A stretch of 64,000 nt of DNA, taken from NCBI RefSeq assembly GCF_000708755.2, contig NZ_JGVU02000002.1, forward strand, positions 682,001 through 746,000, given 5' to 3'. The stretch is from Metabacillus indicus LMG 22858 (GTDB taxonomy: Bacteria; Bacillota; Bacilli; Bacillales; Bacillaceae). Shown one piece after another: positions 9,986 to 19,257 of the stretch. The position numbers were made by a program, and so were the translations under genes. Below the pieces are notes generated by a model. The model saw only the letters and a list, made by a program, of their open reading frames with translations, did not search any database and was not told the origin of the DNA. Position 1 is the first letter of the stretch, and every line of letters begins with the position of its first letter.

Positions 9986-10858
9986 TTACTTATTCCTTTC
10001 TGCACTCTTTTCGTACAACACTTCCTTTGTGGAATAAATAGTCACCGTCACACTTGAGCTGTAAACAGCAGCCATTATCAGAACAGGCTCACTGTACTTG
10101 TTTGTGAACTTGAAATCAGGACCATACCAGCTGACGGTGGCATCCCGTCCCTTTGGCACATAGGGAACATTCCTCGAATGAGAAAACCGTTCAACTGTTT
10201 TCAAACCAGCATTGTCTGTCGCGTTAAATAAAGTAGACGAGACTTGGCAGATTCCGCCGCCAATTCCTTCCGCAAGCTCCCCTTTGATGATAATCGGAGC
10301 TTTCATATACCCTTTTGCAGCCGTTCTGTTCCCTACAACACCATTAAACGAGAAGGTTTCTCCAGGAAAAACAACTGTATTATTAATGGCTTCTGCTGCA
10401 AGGATTATGTTTTTAGTTCTTTGTACATTCCGTTTGTTGAAAAAAGTAGCATAGCTGCCGATCCGTGCTGAACGGATGCTAATTAAGAGATCACTGTCCA
10501 CCCTGGGGTATAGATCCATTTTCGGCGCCTGGACTGTCATAGGCCCTTTCCCGTAAAAATAGGAATATAAAAGTTCGCGGAATTTTTCTCTGTGCAGCCT
10601 GTAGCCTTTTTTCTCCTGTATGATTGCCCCTGATTTACTTACCCAGGCATTTACAGGAGGCTTATACATTACGTTGTCCATTCGCGTTGACAGCTGATTA
10701 ATTTTTTCATCGTTCATTATGTACATTTCTTCAGTAAGCTGCGCGAGGTCTTCCTTTGAAATGGTTCCAATAATCTTCGTCTGGTCTTTAATCAGCAGAC
10801 TGTCATTCCCTGGCTGCTGAGTCAGCGCAATCAGCAAAGCGAAAATAGCCATTTTCAT
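9986..10858 (-). CDS. VanW-family cell-envelope protein
   Basis: 290 residues with a short hydrophobic N-terminus (MKMAIFALLIALT), likely a signal peptide or anchor. The C-terminal half is the VanW domain: NRTAAKGYMKAPIIIKGEL, then GGGICQVSSTLFNATDNAGL and the tail around FSHSRNVPYVPKGRDATVSW. VanW-type proteins occur in some glycopeptide-resistance clusters and very widely in Gram-positive genomes, with an unclear role at the cell surface. GGGGAG lies upstream of the ATG. It is alone and divergent from the LTA synthase gene, suggesting an envelope-related neighbourhood. Confidence 0.85.
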   Translation of the reverse strand: MKMAIFALLIALTQQPGNDSLLIKDQTKIIGTISKEDLAQLTEEMYIMNDEKINQLSTRMDNVMYKPPVNAWVSKSGAIIQEKKGYRLHREKFRELLYSYFYGKGPMTVQAPKMDLYPRVDSDLLISIRSARIGSYATFFNKRNVQRTKNIILAAEAINNTVVFPGETFSFNGVVGNRTAAKGYMKAPIIIKGELAEGIGGGICQVSSTLFNATDNAGLKTVERFSHSRNVPYVPKGRDATVSWYGPDFKFTNKYSEPVLIMAAVYSSSVTVTIYSTKEVLYEKSAERNK

Positions 10859-11097
10859 ACACCATCACTCCCCTGCTTACTATTGGCTGCAGAGCATGAC
10901 TTTATGTATGATTTACAAACAATTTCGCAAGAATTCATGATAGATTGTCAGATTGATTGAATTATAAGAAAGTTGACTTTTATACAGGGTATGCGTTATG
11001 ATTTTTCTTATCTTTTGCTGAACAACTTCAACTTTTTCAAACTGACTGCTAACGACTTTTAAAAATGATACTAATTGATTACTAGAGGTGAAAAAAA

Positions 11098-13032
11098 TTG
11101 AACAAATTACTTGCTAAGGGTTTTTTAAATAAGCATCTTGGCTTTTTTATTTTCGCGGTAGTCTTGCTGTGGATTAAAACCTATGCTGCTTATCAAACTG
11201 AATTTACACTAGGCATTGATAATGCCATTCAGCAATTTCTGCTGTTTGTCAACCCGATCAGCTCTGCTGTTCTTTTTCTTGGATTAGCTCTTTTTGCAAA
11301 AGGAAAAAAGGCATTTATCTGGATGATCATTATTGATTTCCTTATGTCCTTCCTATTATATGCGAACCTTGTCTACTACCGTTTCTTTAATGACTTTATT
11401 ACGGTTCCAACATTGACGCAGACGAAGAATGCAGGCGATCTAGGACAAAGTCTTGGAGCTCTTGTTAAGCCATATGATGTCCTGTACTTCCTGGATGTTA
11501 TTATTTTGATGATTCTTGTATTCGGTAAATTCGTCAAACCTGAAAATGTTCGAATGAAAGGCAAAAGAGTAGCGACTGTAATCGTTTCAGCTTTTGTTTT
11601 GTTCGGGGCAAATCTTGCTCTTGCTGAAATGGACCGTCCGCAATTACTGACACGGACATTTGACCGAAACTACCTTGTGAAATACCTTGGAATGTACAAC
11701 TACACGATCTATGATGCGATTCAAAGTTCCAAGTCTTCTGCTCAGCGCGCACTTGCTGACAGCAATGACGTCACTGAAGTACTCAACTACACAAAAGCGA
11801 CACAGGCCAAGCCTAACCCTGAATACTTCGGCAAGGCTGAAGGCATGAACGTCATCTATATTTCACTTGAATCGCTGCAGACTTTTGCGATTGATTATAA
11901 AATAAACGGCGAAGAAGTAACGCCATTCTTGAACTCACTGACGAAAGATAAAAATACTCTTTACTTTGATAATTTCTTCCATCAAACAGGCCAGGGTAAA
12001 ACGTCTGACGCCGAGTTTATGGTAGAAAACTCATTATACCCTCTTCCGCAGGGAGCTGTATTTACAACAAAAGCTGAAAACACGTATCAGGCAGCACCGG
12101 CAATCATGGATCAAAAGGGTTATTCGACCGGCGTATTCCACGGCAACTACAAGTCGTTCTGGAATCGCGATGTGATGTATAAATCACTTGGATATGAACA
12201 ATTCTTCGACGCTGAGTATTACTCAATGAAAGAAGAAGATGTTGTAAACTACGGATTAAAAGATAAACCATTCTTTGAAGAGTCGATTCCGCTCCTAAAA
12301 TCAATGGAGCAGCCGTTTTACACGAAGTTCATTTCATTAACAAACCATTTCCCTTATCCGATTGAAGAAGATGAGGCAACCATTGACCCTCATACAACCG
12401 GAGACGGATCTGTTGACCGCTACTTCCAGACGGCACGCTACATGGATGAATCTCTTAAGCAGTTCTTTGAAGACCTGAAGAAATCAGGCATGTATGACAA
12501 TACAATGATCGTCATGTACGGTGACCATTACGGAATTTCAGAAAACCATAACAAAGCAATGTCTCAAGTAATGGGCAAAGAAATCAACGGCTTTGAGCAC
12601 GCACAGCTGCAGAGAGTTCCGCTCTTCATTCATGCCCCTGGGTTAAAAGGCGGAGAGCAGCACCAATTCGGCGGCACAGTTGATATTCGCCCTACTGTTC
12701 TTAACTTGCTTGGCGTTGATACAAAAGACTATATCCAAATGGGTACAGACTTAATGTCAAAAGACCACCAGCAAGTTGTACCGTTCAGAAACGGAGACTT
12801 CGTTACTCCTGAATTCTCTTCTGTTGACGGCAAGTTTTACGATACAAAAACAGGAGAGCTTGTAAAAGAAAACAAAGAAATCAAACAAACGGAAGAAATG
12901 GTAGACAAAAAGCTGACAATCTCAGATAAAATCGTCTACGGTGACCTTCTCCGTTTCCACACTCCTGAAGGCTTTAAAAAAGTTGATCCTAATCAGTACC
13001 GCTACATGGGTCCTGATGAAAAAGAAGAGTAA
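11098..13032 (+). CDS. Lipoteichoic acid synthase family protein
   Basis: 644 residues, the length of LtaS and its Bacillus paralogues (YfnI, YqgS). About five N-terminal membrane helices are followed by an extracellular sulfatase-fold domain. The catalytic threonine is Thr302 in FFHQTGQGKTSDAEF, followed by NSLYPLPQGAVF; GDHYGISE and HAPG are further metal/active-site segments. LtaS polymerises glycerol phosphate from phosphatidylglycerol on the outer face of the membrane. TTG start with AGAGGTG upstream. I cannot say whether this is the main LtaS or a paralogue making primers or stress LTA. A strong terminator follows. Confidence 0.93.
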   Translation: MNKLLAKGFLNKHLGFFIFAVVLLWIKTYAAYQTEFTLGIDNAIQQFLLFVNPISSAVLFLGLALFAKGKKAFIWMIIIDFLMSFLLYANLVYYRFFNDFITVPTLTQTKNAGDLGQSLGALVKPYDVLYFLDVIILMILVFGKFVKPENVRMKGKRVATVIVSAFVLFGANLALAEMDRPQLLTRTFDRNYLVKYLGMYNYTIYDAIQSSKSSAQRALADSNDVTEVLNYTKATQAKPNPEYFGKAEGMNVIYISLESLQTFAIDYKINGEEVTPFLNSLTKDKNTLYFDNFFHQTGQGKTSDAEFMVENSLYPLPQGAVFTTKAENTYQAAPAIMDQKGYSTGVFHGNYKSFWNRDVMYKSLGYEQFFDAEYYSMKEEDVVNYGLKDKPFFEESIPLLKSMEQPFYTKFISLTNHFPYPIEEDEATIDPHTTGDGSVDRYFQTARYMDESLKQFFEDLKKSGMYDNTMIVMYGDHYGISENHNKAMSQVMGKEINGFEHAQLQRVPLFIHAPGLKGGEQHQFGGTVDIRPTVLNLLGVDTKDYIQMGTDLMSKDHQQVVPFRNGDFVTPEFSSVDGKFYDTKTGELVKENKEIKQTEEMVDKKLTISDKIVYGDLLRFHTPEGFKKVDPNQYRYMGPDEKEE

Positions 13033-13034
13033 TC

Positions 13035-13070
13035 AAAAGCTGATGAGATCTCATTCTCATCAGCTTTTTT
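13035..13070. terminator. Two-way terminator between the LTA synthase gene and sodC
   Basis: AAAAGCTGATGAGA / TCTCATCAGCTTTTTT hairpin with A- and T-runs at each end; works for both convergent genes. Confidence 0.9.
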
Positions 13071-13074
13071 GTAT

Positions 13075-13629
13075 TCAGTTCACGATAGCCCCGCAGGCAA
13101 TCCGGTTTCCTGCATTTCCTGCCGGATCCGTCTGATAATCATCTTTCGACTCGTGGATAATCAGCGAGCTTCCATCCTCATCAAGCAGGGAATTCTTTTT
13201 CCCCTGCATCAAGGTAACATCCGCTGTCTGCAGTTCTACATCCACCTTCCCCTTCTCGTTAATTTCAATGTTAGGAAGATCTCCTGCATGATAGCCTTTT
13301 GGATTGTCGAATCCATGCTGTTTTTTCTTCGGATTAAAATGACCTCCCGCCGTTTTAAAATCTGGTTTATCGCACTTTCCCGTTTCATGGATGTGAATGG
13401 CTTTTATGCCTGGCGGCAGCCCTTCCGCCTTCAGCCTGATTGATACGCCTTTTCCCGTGTCAGTAAATACGGCCGTTCCAATTTTAATACCCTCGCTGTT
13501 TATCATCTCTGCTGTAACCGGAGCAGCAGTACGCCCGCTCACAGGTGCTGACTCCTCACTTGAAGCTGAGCAGCCGCTAAGCGCCGTGACAGCAGACAGT
13601 AACACCGCTGATACAATATGTTTTTTCAT
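13075..13629 (-). CDS. sodC: Cu/Zn superoxide dismutase-like lipoprotein
   Basis: 184 residues. A lipoprotein signal ends in LSGC with the lipidated Cys20. The SOD_Cu family motifs are present: IHIHETGKC, GGHFNP, HGFDNPKGYHAGDLPNI and the C-terminal GNAGNRIACG. These include the metal-binding histidines and the disulfide cysteines. It corresponds to B. subtilis YojM, which lies at the same place next to cwlS; some Bacillus homologues lack copper ligands and activity, so activity should not be assumed. Good ribosome binding site (GGAGG). Extracytoplasmic, membrane-anchored. Confidence 0.9.
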   Translation of the reverse strand: MKKHIVSAVLLSAVTALSGCSASSEESAPVSGRTAAPVTAEMINSEGIKIGTAVFTDTGKGVSIRLKAEGLPPGIKAIHIHETGKCDKPDFKTAGGHFNPKKKQHGFDNPKGYHAGDLPNIEINEKGKVDVELQTADVTLMQGKKNSLLDEDGSSLIIHESKDDYQTDPAGNAGNRIACGAIVN

Positions 13630-13787
13630 GATCCAGCCTCCATTTCAAAAAATTCTCTAGTAGGTTGTGCATAATGGTGGGATTTTAAAACGGAGTGAGT
13701 GATTATGTGAATCTTTCTTGAGTGTTTTCTTTCTCTGAATGGGGTTGTACCGGTTTATTGAGAGAACCATATGTAAGGCTTTTTTTA

Positions 13788-14009
13788 TGCTGGGAGGTTA
13801 TATCATGTGGGTTTATGACCCTTTAGATACTCTCCTTCATGCTGAAGGGTTATATCATGGCTGCTTATGACCTTTCACACATTCTCTTCCATGCTGAAGG
13901 GTCATATCACGCGGGCTTATGACCTTTCACACACTCTCCTTCATGCTGAAGGGTTATATCACGCCTGCTTATGACCTTTCACACACTCTCCCTCAATCTG
14001 AATGGTCAT
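13788..14009. repeat. Tandem 52 bp hairpin repeat array (array 1)
   Basis: Four consecutive units, starting at 13788, 13840, 13892 and 13944, then a fading part-copy at 13996. Every step is exactly 52 bp. Each unit has TGCTGAAGGGTYATATCAYG, a three-base variable spot, GCTTATGACCTTTCACAC and CTCTCCTTCA. Two nested inverted repeats occur: CCTTCA-tgc-TGAAGG (perfect in two units) and an outer TATGAC...GTCATA or its wobble form. No open reading frame crosses it. It fills the gap between sodC and cwlS. There are no unique spacers, so it is not a CRISPR. Confidence 0.85.
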
Positions 14010-14071
14010 AACTTATTTCTGAAATGCAAAAATATAAGTCTTTTGCAAACAACGTCTTCATTATTAAAAAC

Positions 14072-14108
14072 AAAAAAATCCGCTCCCTCTTTTAAAAGGA
14101 ACGGATTT
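14072..14108 (-). terminator. Terminator of cwlS
   Basis: AAATCCGTTCC / GGAGCGGATTT stem around TTTTAAAAGAG, followed by a T-run on the minus strand. Confidence 0.85.
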
Positions 14109-14127
14109 CATAAAGCACAGCAGCTTC

Positions 14128-15156
14128 TTATTTTAAATATCTTTTAGCTCCCAGGTATCTTGCTTTCCAGTAGGAGTTGTCAAGCTTCGAAACGGTAACA
14201 CCTGATGAGCTTGCGTGAATAAATTCACCATTTCCTAGGTAGATCCCCATATGGGATGGACCTGCTTTATAAGTAGTGAAATAAACGAAGTCACCTTTTT
14301 GCGGCGAGCTGACAGACGTCATTATGTCCCAGTAGCCTGCAGTGCTCAGGCGGGATACGGACGTTACTTTGTTCAGTACATAGTACATATAGCCGCTGCA
14401 GTCAAAACCTGACGGTGTATTGCCGCCCCAGCGGTACGGAACACCGATGTGTTTTTTGGCTTCGGCAATCATTGTGTCTATTTTACTGCTTGCAGATGGC
14501 TTTGTTTCTTCCACTTCTTTAGGCGGCTGTGCGCCTGAACCTTTAACTTTGAGAACCTGTCCTGCATATATGGTATCAGATTTCAGATTATTCATCGCTT
14601 TCAGTTCAGCTACAGTCAGATCAAATGCATTCGCAATTTTACCGAGATAGTCGCCAAGCTGAACCTTATATGTAGAAGTTTGATTCACCGGTGCTGCCGG
14701 TTTTGGACTCTGCACAGGGGCTGAAGGTGCAGCTGAAGGGGCTGATTTGCTGACCTTTAAAACCTGACCAGGCCGGATCAAATCGGATTTAAGACCGTTC
14801 CAGCTTTTCAGCTCGTTTACAGATACCTTATGTTTTGCTGCAATGACCCATAGTGAATCACCTGATTTGACAGTGTATGCAGCCGTTTCCGCAGGCGTTT
14901 GCACCGGAGCAGGTTTTGCCGCTGAGGGCTTAGAATTTTGAACACCTGAAATTTGAAGGACTTGTCCAGGGTAAATCAGATCACTCGTCAATTTATTTGT
15001 CTGTTTAATCGTTTGGATAGTTGTTTTATAGTCACGTGACAATTTCCACAGCGAATCGCCTTTTTGTATGGTTACACTTGCTGCTGAAGCTGCAGAACCA
15101 ATGAGGCCTGAGCCTATGACAGCTGAAGCAGTCAACCCGAGAATCTTCTTTTTCAT
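14128..15156 (-). CDS. cwlS: LysM-NlpC/P60 peptidoglycan endopeptidase
   Basis: 342 residues. Signal peptide ends near ASAASA (about residue 26). Three LysM domains follow at about 28-70, 93-136 and 162-205, joined by Pro/Ala/Ser linkers, then an NlpC/P60 domain from about 225 with Cys253 in GFDCSGYMYYVL and the histidine in GPSHMGIYLG. This is a D,L-endopeptidase cutting D-Glu-mDAP bonds during growth or separation. B. subtilis CwlS next to sodC has four LysM repeats; this one has three, so LytE-like is an alternative name, but position favours CwlS. The GGAGG ribosome site is rather far (13 bases) from the ATG. Confidence 0.85.
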   Translation of the reverse strand: MKKKILGLTASAVIGSGLIGSAASAASVTIQKGDSLWKLSRDYKTTIQTIKQTNKLTSDLIYPGQVLQISGVQNSKPSAAKPAPVQTPAETAAYTVKSGDSLWVIAAKHKVSVNELKSWNGLKSDLIRPGQVLKVSKSAPSAAPSAPVQSPKPAAPVNQTSTYKVQLGDYLGKIANAFDLTVAELKAMNNLKSDTIYAGQVLKVKGSGAQPPKEVEETKPSASSKIDTMIAEAKKHIGVPYRWGGNTPSGFDCSGYMYYVLNKVTSVSRLSTAGYWDIMTSVSSPQKGDFVYFTTYKAGPSHMGIYLGNGEFIHASSSGVTVSKLDNSYWKARYLGAKRYLK

Positions 15157-15379
15157 CTTCTGCTATGTACCTCCTTTTTTCTTACTTCACTATTTTAATA
15201 GATTAGGGCATTAATTACTACAAATTTCTAAAAATAGTATGATTTTCTTACTTTTTACGACGGAAAATGTCAATTTTATCCCGAAAAATCCCCGTAAAAT
15301 GACATACTGATGCTTTTTTCCCTGGAGCATCTTTTGTCTCAGGAACATATACTATTTAAAAGGAAACAGGGTGTTTGGG

Positions 15380-15535
15380 ATGGCAAAAAGATCAAGAGGC
15401 AAGACTTTATGGAGAATGGCATCACGGGCCAGGGGAACGTGCCCAATATGCGGAACACAGCGTATTAAGCTCCTTTACCCGAGCCTTCAGGACGGACAGA
15501 AGCTGACAGTCTGCAAAAAGTGCAGAAATAAATAA
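15380..15535 (+). CDS. 51-residue zinc-ribbon protein
   Basis: Small protein that opens with a basic segment (MAKRSRGKTLWRMASRARG) and then carries CPICG and CKKC pairs 20 residues apart, a likely four-cysteine zinc ribbon. It ends in basic RNK. The pattern resembles small ribosome- or nucleic-acid-binding proteins, but I do not recognise a named family. The ATG has GGGTG in front, a modest ribosome site. It lies alone between cwlS and an MFS gene and shares a two-way terminator with the latter. The coherent cysteine spacing and the terminator directly after the stop argue that it is a real gene. Confidence 0.7.
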   Translation: MAKRSRGKTLWRMASRARGTCPICGTQRIKLLYPSLQDGQKLTVCKKCRNK

Positions 15536-15540
15536 AACGA

Positions 15541-15568
15541 AAAAAAGAGAGGTCTCACCTCTCTTTTT
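15541..15568. terminator. Two-way terminator
   Basis: AAAAAGAGAGGT-ctc-ACCTCTCTTTTT, perfect stem, between the zinc-ribbon gene and the convergent MFS gene. Confidence 0.9.
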
Positions 15569-16763
15569 ACTTGCTTTCACTTAAACCAGCAATCTCATTT
15601 CTCTGAAAATACTTCATACCGTATAAAATGACGAGCAGGAGCGAAAGCGTGCCGAATATAAGGACCATAAACTGCAGTCCAATCGTATCAAGAAACAGCC
15701 CTGTACCCAGCAATACGATCTGAAACATGACCCGGTCAAGCATATTCCTGAATGAAAAGAAGCGTCCGTGATACTCTTTTGGTATTTTTGTCTGAAAGAT
15801 GGTTGAAACGATTGGGAAGAAGCATCCGACGCCAAGTCCAAATACCCCAAACGAAACAAGTGACATCCACATAATATCACTGAAGAATAAACTTAAATGA
15901 GCAATGGAAATAACGAGCGCAAAGACAAACAGCATGTGAACAGATGAAAAACGGTGCGTAATTTTCTTAACGAAAAAGGCGCCGATCATAAAAGCAATTC
16001 CCTCTACCGTATACAGCAGTCCTTTAATGGATGTGCTGTCCTGCAGTTCACTGATGTTGATGACCATGAGATTAAAACCGCCGATAAAAAGCACTGGTAT
16101 AATTGTCAGGACAAGCGCTGTGATCGCGATAGGCGCAGCCTTCAGCACCGGAAGAACTTCTCTGAAGGAACCCGAACCTCCTGTACCGTTCTTTTCTTTT
16201 TTCTCTTCCTCAAAATCAAGCAGGAACGTTGCTCCGAACAGTATGGCATAGGCAGCCATAGAAAGAGCATAGATGGATGTTAAACTCATAAAGACAAGCA
16301 GTGCCCCTGCCAGTGCCGTCCCAATGACCCTTGCAATGGTCGCAACGTTCATATGGACCCCGTTCATCTGTATCAGATCCTGATCCTTGACGATAATCGG
16401 AATAACAGCCTGCAAAGCAGGAAAATAAAAAGCAGCCGACAGCTGAATGCTGATCATAAACAAAACCATAAATAAGAGTGAGTCAAGACCGATTGCAATA
16501 AACATAAACACGACACTCACCATCCGCCCGAGGCCGGAGTAGATCAGCACCGTTTTTTTCGAACAGCTGTCAATCAGTCTCCCCGCCAATGGACCGACAA
16601 GCACTCCGGCAAGCAGACCAGTAAACAGAATGAGCGATTTCATAAAGTCTGATGGTACATTTTTCTGCATGAACTCAAGGTTACCAATAATTCCAAACCA
16701 CAGTCCCAGTCCGGCAATGAACTCTCCGCTAAGCACAATCCAGACATTTTTATTTTTCCACAT
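15567..16763 (-). CDS. MFS transporter
   Basis: 398 residues with about 12 membrane helices. The loop GPLAGRLIDSCSKKTVLIYSG after helix 2 is the MFS motif A, and the second half has an equivalent segment near TKIPKEYHGRFFSFRNMLDR, typical of the MdfA/enterobactin-exporter-like group annotated as macrolide or siderophore efflux. Substrate unknown. Ribosome site GGGG precedes the ATG. It stands alone between two terminators. Confidence 0.88.
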   Translation of the reverse strand: MWKNKNVWIVLSGEFIAGLGLWFGIIGNLEFMQKNVPSDFMKSLILFTGLLAGVLVGPLAGRLIDSCSKKTVLIYSGLGRMVSVVFMFIAIGLDSLLFMVLFMISIQLSAAFYFPALQAVIPIIVKDQDLIQMNGVHMNVATIARVIGTALAGALLVFMSLTSIYALSMAAYAILFGATFLLDFEEEKKEKNGTGGSGSFREVLPVLKAAPIAITALVLTIIPVLFIGGFNLMVINISELQDSTSIKGLLYTVEGIAFMIGAFFVKKITHRFSSVHMLFVFALVISIAHLSLFFSDIMWMSLVSFGVFGLGVGCFFPIVSTIFQTKIPKEYHGRFFSFRNMLDRVMFQIVLLGTGLFLDTIGLQFMVLIFGTLSLLLVILYGMKYFQRNEIAGLSESK

Positions 16764-16867
16764 CGTATTGTCCCCGTTTTCTTAGCTGATCCAGCTGAAT
16801 ATTTTCTATCTATACTATAGCACCGGCTGATTTATTTCGCCACACGAAAAAAGTTGCTTTTCATACG

Positions 16868-16893
16868 AAAAAAAGAGACCGTTTTTGGTCTCT
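16868..16893 (-). terminator. Terminator of the purine permease gene
   Basis: AGAGACC-aaaaac-GGTCTCT followed by a T-run on the minus strand. Confidence 0.88.
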
Positions 16894-16894
16894 A

Positions 16895-18229
16895 TTAAAT
16901 CATTGTATAAAAGTTGATTAAGAACGCAGCCGTAATGACATACATCATCCAGTGAAGCTCTCTCACTCTGCCTGTAAATACTTTTAGGAGTGTATAGGAA
17001 ATAAATCCGAAAGCCACTCCTTCCGCGATGCTGAATGTAAGAGGCATCATAATAATCGTTAAAAAGGCAGGTATCAATTCTGTCAGATCATCAAAGTGTA
17101 TTTCCTTCAGCTCTGTCAGCATGAAGGCGCCGATGATGACAAGGACAGGAGCGGTAGCTGCATTTGGAATGAACTGAATGAGCGGTGTGAACAGGAGTGT
17201 CAGCAAAAACAGCAGCGCGGCGAAGACTGCTTTCAGACCCGTTCTTCCGCCTTCTGCAATTCCGGTTGCATTTTCAATATATGTGTTCATGGCTGTGCTG
17301 CCGAAAACGGCGCTTATCATGGTGCCGAGTGCACCTGTTGTAAGTGCACGCTTCATATGAGGTGTTTCACCGTTTTCATCGGTCAGATTGGCTTTTTTCG
17401 TCAGCCCGATTAATGTAGCAAGCGTGTCAAAAAGTTCAACAATCGTGAATGAAAAAATGACTGAGAAAATCCCGTATCCGATGGCTGCCATAATATCCAG
17501 CTTCAAAAACGTCAGTTCAACAGAAGGCCAGTCCGTCGAAAAGATGTCGCCTGCTGATGCCGGAACAGGCGAATGGCCGGTTGCCATTGAAAGAATGGTA
17601 ATAATAAAAATGCTCAAAATCAAGCCGCCTTTGATGTTTCTCGAAACGAGAGCGGCTGCCAGTATAAGTCCAAGAAGCGAAAGCCACGTACCTTTATCCG
17701 AGATGTTTCCCAGTGCAACATAAGTGGATTCATCAGGTACAATAATTCCTCCGTTTTTCAGGCCGATAAAGGCTACAAAAAGGCCGATTCCGGCTGTAAT
17801 CGATGCTTTAAGCGTTTTTGGGATAGCCGAAACAACTTTAGAACTTACCCCGGTAACCGAAAGCAAAAAGAAAACGAGTCCCGAGATAAACACAGCGCCA
17901 AGTGCTGTTTCCCACGAAAGGCCCTGTCCAAGCACCACCGTGTATGTAAAAAAGGCGTTGAGCCCCATCCCCGGGCCGATGACGATCGGCAAATTAGCCC
18001 ACAGACCCATGAGCATTGTTGTTAAGACGATAGCCAAAATGGTACCCGCAAGTGCTGCCTCTTTCGGCATCCCCGCTTCTGAAAGAATAATCGGGTTGAC
18101 TAAAATGATGTAGCTGACAGTCATAAATGTTGTCAAAGCTGCCAGAAATTCCGTCTTAACGGATGTATTCCGTTCATCAAGCTTGAAATAATCATTCAGG
18201 AGTGAACGGGATTTGCTGCTGTCTTTCAT
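16895..18229 (-). CDS. NCS2 family (AzgA-like) purine base permease
   Basis: 444 residues, 12-14 membrane helices. The N-terminal KTEFLAALTTFMTVSYIILVNP and the motifs GPGMGLNAFFTY, SFTIVELFDTLATLIGL and GSTAMNTYIENATGIAEGGRTG are characteristic of the AzgA branch of NCS2 permeases, which import adenine, guanine or hypoxanthine with protons (PbuG and PbuO in Bacillus). I chose the ATG at 18229 (MKDSSKS), which has GAGGAGGAG at good distance. The gene is monocistronic; no purine riboswitch or PurR box was evident upstream by eye. Exact substrate is open. Confidence 0.9.
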   Translation of the reverse strand: MKDSSKSRSLLNDYFKLDERNTSVKTEFLAALTTFMTVSYIILVNPIILSEAGMPKEAALAGTILAIVLTTMLMGLWANLPIVIGPGMGLNAFFTYTVVLGQGLSWETALGAVFISGLVFFLLSVTGVSSKVVSAIPKTLKASITAGIGLFVAFIGLKNGGIIVPDESTYVALGNISDKGTWLSLLGLILAAALVSRNIKGGLILSIFIITILSMATGHSPVPASAGDIFSTDWPSVELTFLKLDIMAAIGYGIFSVIFSFTIVELFDTLATLIGLTKKANLTDENGETPHMKRALTTGALGTMISAVFGSTAMNTYIENATGIAEGGRTGLKAVFAALLFLLTLLFTPLIQFIPNAATAPVLVIIGAFMLTELKEIHFDDLTELIPAFLTIIMMPLTFSIAEGVAFGFISYTLLKVFTGRVRELHWMMYVITAAFLINFYTMI

Positions 18230-18355
18230 GTCTATTCTCCTCCTCAAGTTATGAAGAGCGCTGTCTTACTATGATGAAAGTTCAATCAAAGAATAAAGGC
18301 AAAGCTCGTCAATTAAAAACTACATTATATGCTTTTTTTCAAAAAAAGAAAAGCC

Positions 18356-18958
18356 TTAATCCGAGCTGAACGGATACAGCCCCCCGTCAATCGCAAAGGA
18401 CATTTTCCCCGTTTCTTCTGATACAACTAAAGCGATGGCGTCTGTTTTCTCTGTTATGCCGAGTGCGGCACGGTGCCTTGTCCCCATCTTTGTTCCAGAA
18501 TTTTTAATGGAAAGCGGGAGCACGTTTGCTGCTGAAACGATTCTTGTGCCCGAAATAAGCACGGCCCCGTCATGAAGAGGATTTCCGGGATAAAAAATGC
18601 TCTCAAGCAGTGATTCTGTTAGCTCTGCATTTATCTGAACCCCGTTTTGAAGTAACCCCTTCAGCGGATCTTTCCGTTCAATCACGATTAATCCGCCATG
18701 CTTATGCTTTGCAAGCTCCTGAATGACTTTGGAAAGCACCTCATAGTGCGGTGTATATTCGGACAAATAGGCCTGAAGATAATAAGACGAAGCCTGTGCC
18801 TGCAGCTGCTGGAAAGTTTTATGCAGCTCATCGAGTTCGCACAGGAGGCAATAATTTTTCACATGCAGCGAGGACATAAGCTGCTCTGATTCTTTTATGA
18901 TCACGCCAAGCTGATGATAAATATGTTTTTTAATCGGGTCCAGCGGTTCATGTTCCAC
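18356..18958 (-). CDS. cdaS: Sporulation-type diadenylate cyclase
   Basis: 200 residues. N-terminal helical pair (about 1-65) and a DAC domain with the catalytic motifs PLHDGAVLISG and GTRHRAALG, which make c-di-AMP from two ATP. There are no membrane helices or DNA-binding domain, which separates it from CdaA and DisA; the short helical N-terminus is the inhibitory segment of CdaS. B. subtilis CdaS (YojJ) is forespore-specific and needed for efficient germination, and also lies next to the MATE gene yojI. GTG start preceded by GGAGAGGAG. The promoter type was not resolved. Confidence 0.93.
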   Translation of the reverse strand: MEHEPLDPIKKHIYHQLGVIIKESEQLMSSLHVKNYCLLCELDELHKTFQQLQAQASSYYLQAYLSEYTPHYEVLSKVIQELAKHKHGGLIVIERKDPLKGLLQNGVQINAELTESLLESIFYPGNPLHDGAVLISGTRIVSAANVLPLSIKNSGTKMGTRHRAALGITEKTDAIALVVSEETGKMSFAIDGGLYPFSSD

Positions 18959-19072
18959 TCCGCACTCTCCTCTCCGGAAAATCTTTTTTAGTGTTTGAAA
19001 CGAAGAGTCATCTCATGCAAGAAATTCCCAAAAACGGTTAATACTAATAAAAATTTTCGGGGAGGGTTTACC

Positions 19073-19192
19073 GTGACTGTTATGAAAATTGTTCAATATT
19101 TGTTCTCTGGAATGGGTGTCGTCATCCTTGGTTTCTTCTATTATCAAATGTTTAAACCGCAAAAAAAAGAGATGGAACAGAAACCGAAATAA
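19073..19192 (+). CDS. 39-residue single-pass membrane peptide
   Basis: Not a known family to me. It has one hydrophobic helix (IVQYLFSGMGVVILGFFYYQMF) and a highly charged tail rich in Lys and Glu. The GTG start has GGGAGGG six bases before it; an internal ATG (MKIVQYL) three codons later is the alternative. It lies 65 bp upstream of the MATE transporter on the same strand and could be in one transcript with it. Membrane-anchored, with the charged end probably in the cytoplasm. Confidence 0.6.
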   Translation: MTVMKIVQYLFSGMGVVILGFFYYQMFKPQKKEMEQKPK

Positions 19193-19257
19193 TGACTGGC
19201 CATTCTCTTTTCGTGGTATAATTCTTTCGTTACTCTACAGAAACGGAGAAGGCAGCC

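Noticed and set aside
13788-14009. CRISPR-like array
   Set aside because: Whole 52 bp units are repeated; there are no unique spacers of constant size between short identical repeats, and no cas genes nearby.
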